From Whalleya microplaca (lineage: Eukaryota > Ascomycota > Sordariomycetes > Xylariales > Xylariaceae): a stretch of DNA of 64,000 nucleotides. Below the pieces are notes generated by a model. The model ran no database searches and was not told where the DNA came from. It saw only the letters and a list, made by a program, of their open reading frames with translations. Position numbers and translations under genes: made by a program. The stretch is from assembly GCA_022497155.1 (NCBI GenBank), contig MU385769.1:124001-188000 (forward strand), written 5' to 3'. The stretch's first letter is position 1; every line of letters starts with the position of its first letter. This document shows positions 41,065 to 51,900 of this stretch, in pieces.

Positions 41065-42075
41065 TCCCTTACTAAAAATCCTATTTATTTAAAAATTTAC
41101 GAGCGAACGGCGACTATAGCTCCGCCTGACTAAAATATTCTCGAAATAATCGAAATTTCCGAAACCGGAAAATTTAAATACCTTAATATTAAAGCCGTTA
41201 AAAAATTCCTTAAAATATAACCGAAACCGGCCGAAATAATATAATATATATTTGCTGCCGTTAATAAAATAATAAATAATATAAAATCGTTCGAAATATA
41301 ATTCGCTAATTTCGTAAATATAATTATCGCGAATAACTTTTAAAGCGGCAATAAATATACTTTCTTCCTAAAATAAAAAAAAACGTACTAAAATTTAATA
41401 ATTATTATAAATCGCGGTAAAATATTACGGAATAAAATAAAAAAGCCGCCGATATTTTTTTATATATAAATATAGGAAATCCGAAATTCGATTATTTATT
41501 AATTACTGTCTCGAAAGTTTTTTTCGAAACCTTATAAAGCTAAATAAATATATATAGCTTTAATTACCCGATAATATACTCTTTTGCTAACTTTAAAGTA
41601 TACTATAAAATTAAGTATAAAATAAATAACAAAATCTAATATATTACCGAAACTTAAATAATCGACCTTAAAAAATTAAATAAAATAACTTATTATATCT
41701 TAACCGATAGGAAAATTACCGTAACTAAAACCGAAATCAGCCCGTATAAATTTCTATCGACGCTAAACTCAAGCTTTACCGCTACTACCGCCGTTATCGA
41801 CCCGGCTTTTAATTTAGCGATATTTCGTTTTAAATAAAAAAAGTCCGGTTTCGATTAGCTTATTAAATATAGTAAATATAACCCGGCATTTATCGATAAG
41901 CCCGATAAAAAGCCTCCCGTTAAGCCGGCTACTAAAAATTTTATAATTAATTACGTAAATTTTATATATATTATACGCTACTTATATCCCGTAAACAATA
42001 GTTCCGGAATAAAAGTTTTATTATTTTTTTACTATCGGCTAACGGTATCGCTTAGCTTTAACTAAAAAAAAAAAA
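41065..42075 (+). pseudogene. Decayed protein-coding remnant, function unknown
   Basis: Two consecutive plus frames look coding. From 41065 to about 41520 the frame reads YERTATIAPPD-stop-NILEIIEISETGKFKYL and later NRGKILRNKIKKPP, with stops only TAA/TAG. Then, shifted by one frame, 41520-42075 reads TDRKITVTKTEISPYKFLST, TATTAVIDPAFNLAIFRFK and PAFIDKPDKKPPVKPATKNF with very few stops. The change of frame could be a single indel or an old intron. Codons keep many CpG (ACG, CCG, TCG), so the ancestor was GC-richer. I do not recognise a domain. Confidence 0.45.
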
Positions 42076-42559
42076 AACGTATAAGTATTAAATACGACCT
42101 CGCTAGCTAATAATACCTCCTATATAGTTCCGGTAGCCGTATTTTTATACCTAAATCGCCTAATAGCTTATTATTCTTACTATTAAAATTTACAAAACGT
42201 ATATTTTATAAAAACAACTTTATTATTTTTTTTTTATTTTTTTCCTTAAACGTTAGTAGGTTTAAAATCGATAATATATCCCGAAATATAATTAAGATTT
42301 TATATATTTATAACTATTTAAAATAAAATATTACTGGCTTATTATTTTTTAAACGCGCGTAATAAATATTTATATTTACTATAATTACGTTTTATTTTAT
42401 AATATTTTTTAATTTTTTTTTAATTTCTTTTTTACAGGAAAACTAAATATTTAATTCGTATATATAATAATTAAGCTTAAAGCTTTTTATTTTTTTTTCC
42501 GATATATTAAGCCCGCGCTTTTAATTTTACGACTTAATATTTTCTAGCTTCTTCGAATT

Positions 42560-43060
42560 AAAAATTTATTTCGGGCAGGTACTTATTAGTAATAATACCG
42601 CCCCGGTACTTTATTACGGCAAAATGCCGCCTATAAATATAGATATTTTATAATAATATAAAAGAAAGGTATATAATTATATAACCGAAATAATATAGGG
42701 AAAAGGGGCTTTAAAAATACAAACAAAGTTTAAATTTATTTATAAAAAACGACAAAATTATATTAAAAAAGCGGATTATTTTATATATAAGTAAAACCAG
42801 CTTTACTAAAATAGCTTTAAATATAAAATCGATATATTAGCCTCGATATACTTACTATAATATTCCTTAGCTTTATTTCTCCCTTTAATTTTTGCTATTT
42901 TAGCTAAAATATTAGGCAACCTAATTAACGATATTTAAGCTAGCGACTTTTCGCATTTATAAGATTTATTCCTATTTATAAGCTTATATAATATATCCGA
43001 TATATATTTAAACGTAACTTATTTATTAAATTAACTAATCTTATAGTTATAAGCAGGTTA
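42560..43060 (+). pseudogene. Decayed coding remnant with a hydrophobic segment
   Basis: A plus frame from about 42570 reads VLISNNTAPVLYYGKMPPIN, then basic helical sequence, then DILASIYLL-stop-YSLALFLPLIFAILAKILGN, which would make a membrane-spanning helix, and DLFLFISLYNISDIYLNVTY. Stops are all TAA/TAG. It lies 500 bp after the 41-42 kb remnant on the same strand and could be a later part of the same gene. No family assigned. Confidence 0.4.
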
Positions 43061-45058
43061 ATAAATATGCGAAATAAAATCGCTAAAAATAACGTTTAAC
43101 GTAAATATATTATAAAAAAATAATCTTAAAATTTTTTATATATAATTAGCTTAATGTAAAAAGCGCGTTATATTTTTTTTGCCGGACTATTAATAGTTAA
43201 TTAATTAAGCGGACTAAAATATTTGCTAATTTACGGAACAGCCGTTTATAAGCCGTAATACCGCGGAACTTATAATATATTAATATAACTATTTCGGAAT
43301 ATACGCCTATTTTTTTTCGCTAATAAATTAAGTTTTTATTTAATTCGGCGATTATTTTTATTAACGTATTTAAATATCCTATAATGCTATATACCGCCTT
43401 AAATTTAACTAAAATAACCTTAGCTATAATAAGCTATTAAAATATAAGCTAATAATCGAATAAAAATATTATATACCTTATTATAAAAAAGATTTATATA
43501 AAAATTTCGAGCTTAATATTTAAACTTATCCCGAGTTGCGCTAATTACGTCAACTAAACAAAACTTAATACCTTATTATAAAATTAAAAAAAGCGAGCTA
43601 TAGTAATATTAAGCTGCTTTAAAATAAAGTTTACGCGTTTTAGCTCCCGTTTACGTTCGATAATAATATATATTAAAATATTGTTTAACGCGCGGACAAT
43701 ATTTTTTATTAAATTTATAGCCGTTATAACCGGAAATAGCAGTTAAATCGGTATATCTAAATTATCCCGTTCGAAAATATTTAATTCCTTTCCGGGACCC
43801 GACTTAAGCTAAACGTACTTATTTAAAACGTACCCCTATAAAAGGGATACCTAAATATCTTATACTAAAAATATATAGCCCTCGGTTACCTTTAGCTTAA
43901 CGTTCGAAAATACCCGGAATTACTAATCTAACGCTATTACGTTTTTTATAATATCTTATAAATATTTCGCGATAATATATAACCGGTCGCCTATATATAG
44001 CGATAGGTATATTTCCGCTAGCAGCTTATAATATTTTTTAAAATAAAAAATTGCTACCGTTAAATTATTTTCTTTTTTTAAAATATAGCTTAATCTAAAA
44101 ACGGTTTAAATTAAATAAATATCTAAATAAAAACAGGCGTTATTAAAATAAAAACTCGATACGCGCTAAATATTATAATAAAAATAATAATACTAACGCG
44201 CTATTAAAAAAAAACGCGCTATTAAAAGAGGCTATAATATTATCCGGTTTATCTCCTTACTTAAAGTCGGGGTTTTCTAAATATAAGACTAAGCGGATAA
44301 GCTTAAAATAAAATATATATAGCTCCCGGAATAATAAAAAAAAGCTAACTAAAGCCGGAAAAAAAAAGCCCGAAAGTAAACATTCGTTTTTTTTTCTTTC
44401 GTTTTTTTTTTTATTAAATCCGTTTTATTTTTTTATACGCTTTTTTTAAGTCCGCTAATATAAGCTGCCGGTTCTAAAAAATACTTATTCTCGATAATAG
44501 CTCGGGAGCGGATATTATTAATAAAATATTTAATAACTACTAATAATAATATCGATAAATATTGCTATAAGAAATTTCTGGAGGCATATATATATAAAAG
44601 CAGACAATATCTTCTTACAAAAGCTAAAATAGCCGATAATTATATTCTATCGCTTATATAAAATATAAAGATATACGGGTAAAGTTTTTTTTAAAACAGC
44701 TTTAATTATATAAACTAAAATATAATAATATATAAATAACGTAAAAATATAAATTATATATTAAATTAAATAGCCCGTTATTATTAATAGCTTAAAAAAT
44801 ACAGTATAATTTATATATAAAATACGTATATAAAAAGCGGCATATATAGCAAACTATACCTCGCTATTAAATAAAAAGCCCGATATATTAGTAATTAAAT
44901 ATTACGGAATATCGGTAATTATATTATGTAATAATCGGCTTTTATACCTATAATAGCTGGTTTAAAAAATCGATATATCGGCGGTATTAAGCCGGCATAA
45001 AACTAAAACGCTATTATAGCAGACATAAATATATATTCGTTCGATTTTATAACGTTTA
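43061..45058. other. RIP-degraded DNA, insertion target of the small LTR element
   Basis: AT-rich with many CpG-containing fragments, as in the preceding remnants, but no frame I can follow for long. A short direct repeat of ACGCGCTATTAAAA lies near 44195-44225. The right end is the insertion site of the gag-only element. Confidence 0.45.
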
Positions 45059-45063
45059 CTAAT
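45059..45063. repeat. Target-site duplication CTAAT, left
   Basis: Identical to 47501-47505 on the other side of the element. Five bases is the usual Ty3/Gypsy and Copia duplication length. Confidence 0.9.
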
Positions 45064-45309
45064 TGTTACGGCATAGGCCCTGTGGGGTGCTATAAGGCCC
45101 TGTAAGCTATAGCATACCTTAGGCCCCGCATACGTGACCTGCTAGATTATATGCTTAGTTAAATAGCTTAGGTAATTAGGTAAGGAGGTTTTTTTAAGTT
45201 AAAGCTGTTATATAGCTAACTAGCTGACCTTTTACTTTTTACTTTATAATTTTATAGTAATATATATTTATTATTTAATACGCGCCACCTTTTTCCTTAA
45301 GCTGTCACA
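45064..45309 (+). repeat. 5' LTR of the small element
   Basis: 246 bp, gapless match to 47255-47500. I count 26 differences, all transitions, and in about 21 of them this copy has the T or A state, so it is the more RIP-mutated LTR. An AAGGCCCTGTAAGCTATAG block is conserved in both. Confidence 0.93.
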
Positions 45310-45382
45310 TAATTATAAAGTCTTTTGGCGTTAAATTTAGCTGATTCCGCTATCGAATTTATTTAGCGCTTTTTTTCTTAGC

Positions 45383-45640
45383 GTGATTAATTAGTTACCT
45401 GTTAATTTTTTTTTTCTCGATTAGGTATAGTCGATTAGTTACTTATTAATAACCTTTTGCGCTGGTGTAATTAATTAGTCACTTATTAGTTACCTTATTT
45501 TTATTAGTATTTTGTCCGAACGTATTATACGTATTAGTAGTTTAGCTTTAAAAAGTATATAGTTTATTAGAAAGCTTTGTACTAAAGGACGGTATCGGCG
45601 TAATCGATTAGTTACCCGCTACTTATATTCTATTAGACCT
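45383..45640 (+). repeat. Imperfect leader repeats in the small element
   Basis: Four imperfect copies of a motif built on GATTAGTTACTTATTA...ACC occur between the 5' LTR and gag (near 45390, 45430, 45470 and 45608). They lie in the untranslated leader, where a packaging or dimerisation signal would be expected, but the role is a guess. Confidence 0.5.
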
Positions 45641-45911
45641 TATTAAATTAAGTACGTATAATAGCATCTAGTTATTTAGCGCTAAATCACGTCTATTATT
45701 TTTGCCGACCTTATTTTTTGGACTTTTTTCTCGGTCCGAAATTATATTTAGGTACGGCAGATCCGATCTTTTTTACCCGTTATTTTTAGCGATTAGTTAT
45801 AATAGCGCGACTATTTTTTAACTCGTTACTAATAATTAGTTATAGCGAGTTATCTTTTTTTTCCTTTTTTTTATATGTTAATTTTAGCGATTAGTTGCGG
45901 CAGCGTATATA

Positions 45912-46949
45912 ATGGCGTCTTTCGGCAGTAACGAATTAAACGCTACATTTTAAGCCTTATGTATTAAACTTACTTTTAAATTTAATATTTATGTTAACGC
46001 GTTAAAAGCTGATTATAAAAGTTACGTTTAGCAGTTTTAGGCCGATAAAACCTTTATCGAATTTAAGCTTAGCGTTATAAAAGCTATTTATAGTATTTTA
46101 TTATTTAAGCAGTTACGCTTTTAATTAATACTCCTAAATTCTCTTATTTTATTTAGCCCGTTAGATTTTAACGTATAGATTTTTTAGATCGCCGGCAAAT
46201 TAAAAATCGACAGTAAGGCGATTAGATTGTCTTAAGCTAAGTTTTATTATATATACGTTTGTTTCGAGCCTAAGATATAATATATCGTTTTTTCTATTAT
46301 GGCTTACGTATAAAAAAGTGGCGTTTGGAATTATTAGACTATTTTAGATATTTTAAAATTAATTTATGCCGACCCGAATAAAGTTACGCGAGCGGTAGCT
46401 AAATTTCGATTTATTATATAAAATTTAAACGAGTCTATTTGTATTTTTTTAGCGTAATAGTACCGATAAACCTGGGAGGCAGATAAAATAAATTTATTTA
46501 AAAAGTACCGGGTTAATTATTTACGTTATATTATAAACGATAAACTAAAACGGAAACTTCTTAAGAAAGATTTAATATTAAATACTTATAACAAATTTAT
46601 TTTTTAGCTATATCGATAGTTAAGTTTTTATATATCTTCCGGTTCCTGTAATCCGAACGTTATAAATATTTCCGTTAGCACGATTTACGTATACGGTGCG
46701 GCCGAAACCGAAATTGAAGTAATATTTAAGGATATTTTAATAAACGGTAGATAAATACCTAAAATTACGTTATTTTAAATTCCTGAAAAATAGTAGACGC
46801 TTTTTATTACAAAATCGGAATAATAATTACGTTAAAAGTAATACTAGTATATACGTTATAGATCGATAGACCATTCGGTTTAAGATTACTTTTTGCTATT
46901 ACTAAAATCGAACTTCCGCAAGTTATACGCTAACGATAATAATATATAA
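45912..46949 (+). pseudogene. gag: Gag-like protein of the small LTR element, RIP-stopped
   Basis: A single frame from ATG 45912 (MASFGSNELNATF) stays in register for 346 codons to TAA 46947-46949. Internal stops are all TAA or TAG at positions that would be Gln or Trp, and no indel is needed. The central part (46390-46640) has the retrotransposon gag signature: WEADKINLFKKYRVNYLRYI followed by a KL..KLL(K)KDLI...TY.(K/E)F segment and a conserved RQL-like position. The C-terminus lacks a CX2CX4HX4C knuckle. Length is typical for a lone gag. It would form the virus-like particle shell. One ancestral ORF, killed by RIP alone, is the simplest reading. The last stop could itself be a mutated Gln codon. 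Confidence 0.75.
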
Positions 46950-47244
46950 GTTAAAAATTAGGGGGGTAGCTATAATAACAGGTATGTAGCTTATAAAAAA
47001 TATTAGATAGTTATAAAGAAATATAATAAATTAATAAAATCCTTTTGGAAAACTCGATTTTTAAAATTTTAACAAGTTTATTTAGTGCTAATGTTAGGTT
47101 TTATACGATTTATATAGACTGAAATATAAGGGTTAAATGAGGTTAAAAAATCACTTTTTAGGGACAGTAGTAATTAGGTTAATTTTTATATATATTAGGT
47201 ACGCTATAAGCTAGCTATTATTAGCTGCTATATACAGTGGATTT

Positions 47245-47254
47245 AGGGGGGTAA
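47245..47254 (+). promoter_or_regulatory. Polypurine tract of the small element
   Basis: AGGGGGGTAA ends directly at the first base of the 3' LTR. No TGG-type primer binding site adjoins the 5' LTR; the nearest TGG is at about 45326, 17 bases in, so the priming site is uncertain or destroyed. Confidence 0.7.
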
Positions 47255-47500
47255 TGTTACGGCACAGGCCCTATAGGGTGCTATAAGGCCCTGTAAGCTA
47301 TAGTATACCCTAGGCCCCGCATACGTAACCTGCTAGACTATATGCTTAGTCAGATAGCTTAGGTAATCAGGTAAGGAGGTTTTCTCAGGTTAAAGCTATT
47401 ACATAGCTAACTAGCTGACCTTTTACTCCTTACCTTATAATTTTACAGTAATATATACCTATTACTTAGTACGCGCCACCTCCTTCCTTAAGCCGTCACA
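47255..47500 (+). repeat. 3' LTR of the small element
   Basis: 246 bp, TGTTACGGCACAGGCC to CCGTCACA. It retains most C residues lost in the 5' copy. Confidence 0.93.
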
Positions 47501-47505
47501 CTAAT
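47501..47505. repeat. Target-site duplication CTAAT, right
   Basis: Right-hand copy of the 5-bp duplication created by insertion of the small LTR element. Confidence 0.9.
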
Positions 47506-48179
47506 TACGCCTAAAAAAAACTTACCGGCTATTTTAGCTACCCCAAAAAACCTTATATTTATTAATAATATCTAATAATAATCGTATCTTTATATTACGG
47601 AAGCTAACAAATCGCTTATAAACCATTAACGTTTTAAACTACTAATAAATAAGTGGCTTAAAAAGCCGATTTACCGTAATTTAAGCCATCTCAAATAATA
47701 TATATTAATAACGAAAAATATTATAAAAAAAACTACAAAAGGTGCTATTTAAAATATATATCGGATATAATGCTAAATTAATTGCTTTTAATTCTTTCTC
47801 CATCTTTATAAATTAAGTCGGCGTAAAAATAGCCTATTTAGTACAAAAAAATACGTTATACGAAATAACGTATAAAAAAAAGCGATAAAAAATCGTTATC
47901 TATTATAATAGCCGCCTTTATTTTAATAAAATATCTTTAGTTATATTTATTATCTACTTTACTATATAACAAAATAAACCTTATTTTATAACGCTTTATA
48001 ACAAATATCCCTTTATTTATTTAAATAGCCTTAAACTAAAAACGTATAATTTTAATACCGTAAAACACGCGTAACTTTCTTAAATACGCTTTTGCTTTAA
48101 ACTATACTAAATAATACTTTTCCGGACCGTTACTAAAATTAAAGTAATTCCTATAAAATAAAGGAATATATAAATTAAT
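47506..48179. other. RIP-degraded DNA right of the small element
   Basis: Continuation of the sequence interrupted by the small element, with CTAATTACGCC joining the left flank if one duplication copy is removed. No gene recognised. Confidence 0.5.
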
Positions 48180-48985
48180 TAGTTACCTTTTAATAATACC
48201 GGATATTATAATACTCCCCCGGACTGCTGCCGTAAATATATCTAACTTGTTATTAAAGTCCTTTTCTTATTTTAATAATTTTACGCCTCTCCCTAACTGT
48301 AGTAAATAAAAAGCAGTATATAAACCTAACAAAAACCTGCTTAAATTTTAACGACTTAAAATAACTAATATTAGGAGAGCCTTAATAAGCCATAGGTTTA
48401 TTTAGCAAGTAAGCCGGACCTCACGCGAGGGGGCCGTCTTTTATTATATCTAAATAGCAAATTATACCTAACTATATATATAAGTTAATAACATTTTAAA
48501 GCGTATAAATACTAAAGGAAATTACTTATTACGTCGGGGCTAAATAACGTTCGGTCGCTCGATTATTATATTAACGCTAATTACGTACGGTTATTATATT
48601 AAAACTAACCGCGTACGGTTATTATATCAAGGCTAACCGTATAGTTGCCTTTTAATAGTACTAGACGCTAACAGTACTCCAGACTGCCATAAATATATCT
48701 AACTCGTTATTAAAATCCTTTTCCTGCCTTAATAATTTTACGCCTCTCCCTAACTGCAATAAGTAAAAAGTAATATATAAACCTAATAGACTTATTTAAA
48801 TTCCGGTAACTTAAAATAACTAATATCGAAAAAGCTTTAGCAAGCCGTAATATTATTCGGCAGGCAGGTCGGGTTTTACGCAAAAGACGTTTTTTCGGCC
48901 AAGCTATTTATATTATATTTAAGTGGCAAATTTAATATCTAGCTATATATATAAGTCGGTAATATCTTAAGGTATATAAATATCG
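48180..48985 (+). repeat. 462-bp tandem duplication
   Basis: 48180-48641 and 48642-48985 share TAGTTRCCTTTTAATA, then CCGTAAATATATCTAACT, TTTTACGCCTCTCCCTAACT and AAAATAACTAATAT in the same order and spacing. Differences are mostly transitions plus small indels. The second copy lacks the last 120 bp or so of the unit. The first copy holds a GC-rich palindromic patch, CCTCACGCGAGGGGG, near 48419. Function is unknown; solo LTRs were considered but no TG...CA ends are evident. Confidence 0.75.
48549..48641 (+). repeat. 28-bp tandem repeat, three units
   Basis: CGTACGGTTATTATATTAAAACTAAC-type units recur near 48558, 48586 and 48614 within the tail of the first 462-bp copy. The first unit reads CGCTCGATTATTATATTAACG. 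Confidence 0.7.
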
Positions 48986-51900
48986 GGAGAATATAAGGCA
49001 AACCGTAATCGATTTAATACGTACTACTTAAGCTATATATTTATAGGTTATTTTTAAAACCTAATAACTTATTATATATTACAAGTGTTATAGCTACTAT
49101 AAGTAATAACCTATAGTCGCTATAACTTCGTAAATATTATTTTAATTTCCCTTTAAAATAATACTAAAAAAAAGCTACTATATATTACTACCTTAGTTTA
49201 TAATTAAGGTTATTTTTTCCGACAGCTTAGCTAACGATATATAATTTATAAATCTTAAAAGGTAGTACGAAATAAGAAAATTAAAAGGCGAAAAAAATTA
49301 GATAATAATTAAATCAATAAAAAGAATATATAACTACGTTTTAGTTTAAATTAATTAAATAATAATATATTACGACTCTCTTAGCTTAATTACCTAGGTA
49401 AAATTTGCAGCCGGTTGTTATAAAATCTATAAATTTGATAATACGATATAACTTTATTAAAAATATTAGTAAGAATCCTTTCCCGCTATTTATATTAAAT
49501 AAAAAGTGTCGCATTTAAGCTAAAAAAAAGTAATAATAGTAAGGATATCCGGGGATAACGTAATATTTACTTTTATTACTTATTTTAAGCTAAAAAATAA
49601 TAATTATTTAATAAAAGTTTAATCTAAAACTAAAAGATTTATTATAATATTTTTTATATATAATTTAAATAAAAAAACTACACTTTATAATATTAGGCGA
49701 CTATTGGCCAAACCTAAAATAAACTTCCGATATTCTAATTATTTAATATACCCCCCAGGGCAATTTATTATCGTTAGTTATTATATAACCTTATTTCTAC
49801 CTATATTTTTACTATTATAATACTTTTTTTAATAATAAATATATAAATAAAATAAAATCTTTATCTAACTATCGGTCGGTAAAAAAATTTTCGGTCGGTA
49901 TAAGCGGAATTTTATTTTAAATCTCGGTATCCGGTCCCGGCTATAATATAACTACCTAACTATAATAGCCACTTTATAATAACTACTATTTATCCCTTTT
50001 TACGCCCTATTAATATTACTATTAATTAAATATTAACGGGACTAAATTAAACGTTATTTTAATTAATTAATAAATTACAAGCGATATTGCTATTAACTAA
50101 TATACCAGTAGCTAGTTAAAATAACGCCTAATAGCAGAAAAAACAGGTAACCTTATAGTTTACTATCTTAAATTTTATCGTTTATTCCGCCTTCCCGAAA
50201 AAAGAATAAAAATATAAAAACGGTAAAATAATAAAGCCCGAAATAACAAACCGACTGCTTTTAAGCTTAGCTTTTAATATAAATATCTAATAATAATAAT
50301 AAAGCTATAAAATAACGGTTAAAAAATAATTTTTCCCGTTTATTGCCGCCTTATAGCTTTAGTAATATTATTAGGCGCTTATATTTTTTAGGACTAAAAA
50401 CTATAGCCGGATTATTTAGTAATAAGCTTTTAACCGAACGGGCAATAGCTTACTCCGTTTAGTAAAAGCCTAAAATAACCCGAATAGTCGGGTTTTTTTT
50501 TCGACCTCTATAAAAGCCCCTAACCGAATTCTAACCGTAAGAAATTTTAATAAAAGCTTCTATAAATCCCCGAACTTAAGGGCTTTTAACGATAGCAATA
50601 AATTATTTTATTACTAAAAACCCGTAAGAAAGAAATTTTTAGTCCGCTTATAAAACCAAGCCTTATAAGATATAAATAAACTAAAGTTCTTATACTATTT
50701 ATTAAACTTTCGGTTCCCGACCGAACGATAGTAAACCGGTCGTTCGGTAAAAATATAAAGCGACTAATTTAAGCCCGGGAAAAGGAAAAAAAAAGTAGGA
50801 AACGTAATAAACTATTCGTTCGGTAATAGCCTCTTAACCAAATAGCGGCAAACCGACTGTTCGATAAAAGCTAGCGATAATAAAATAGTATAGCGGCTTA
50901 TTAAAAATGGCCCGAAAGCCGGTCTTTTTATAACTAGCTTACTAATTTCCCCTACCCGTAAATTATTATCCTACTAAAGCTCGTTTTATTAGAATTAAAA
51001 ATAATATTTAGTCTGGTTAATTAGCAGCTTTAATAAATTAACGATTTAGCTTTATTAATAGTTATTAAAAGTTAGGCTATAGGCAGTATTCCTAAAGTAT
51101 ATATTCCGTATAAAAAATCAATAAAAAATAAAAAAAAATATTTAAAGGTATAAAAAATGTAATTTTCTTAATAAAATCGATAATTTTAATATAATATTAA
51201 AGAATTATTAATAAATAAAAATATAAAGGTATATAAAAATTATTATTAAATTATTATTAATAATTAAGATAAAACGTTATAAAATTAAAAATAAGGCACT
51301 TTTAAAAAGTTATATAAAAACCTAACAAAATTCCTTTTTAAAAAAGCGCTTAATTTTTCTTTAATTTTAAAAAAGGTCAGTTATTAAACTTTCTATACTT
51401 AATTTAACTAATTCCGTAATAAAACTTTTTATTAAAAAAGCGCTTAATTTATATCCGCCTTAAAAAAATATTAGATATTAAGCCTTTTTAACTTAATTTA
51501 ACAAATTCTCGTATAGCTAGCTTAACGCCTTTTATTACTCGATTTCTTTTAAGTTTAACATATCCCTAAATCGTTCGAAAGCTTATCGAAATAAAGCTTT
51601 CGTAAAACTATCGGCAGACATTATAATAAAAGCTATAATTTAAGGCTTAAAAATATATCAATTTAGTAATAATTCTCTAGGCCTTTTAAAAGTGCTTATT
51701 ATTTTAAGTTTTAATTTAAGTTTAAAATTCGGCGACAGGTTTTTATAAACCTATTACCGCAGTACGTATTCCTAATACGTATTTAGTCTATTTCCGATAT
51801 AGCCGTTATTTAGTAATTATACCTTTTATTAAGTAATTATATATTTTAATAATATCGAATAATATCTAATAATACCTATTATATATACTCGTATAATATT

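Larger units (their letters stand above)
45064..47500 (+). mobile_element. Non-autonomous gag-only LTR retrotransposon, 2.4 kb
   Basis: Equal 246-bp LTRs begin TGTTACGG and end GTCACA. A perfect 5-bp duplication CTAAT flanks the element (45059-45063 and 47501-47505), so its borders are secure. AGGGGGGTAA at 47245-47254 is the polypurine tract and fixes the plus orientation. Inside there is one gag-like frame (45912-46949) and about 300 bp to the right LTR, with no room for RT, RNase H or integrase. The element must have depended on proteins supplied in trans. This architecture matches what has been called TR-GAG in plants. Its LTRs and those of the 11.5-kb element are unrelated by eye apart from TGTTA, so its helper is unknown. 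Confidence 0.92.

Noticed and set aside
48180..48985. 462-bp copies as solo LTRs in tandem
   Set aside because: No TG...CA termini or flanking duplication are visible.
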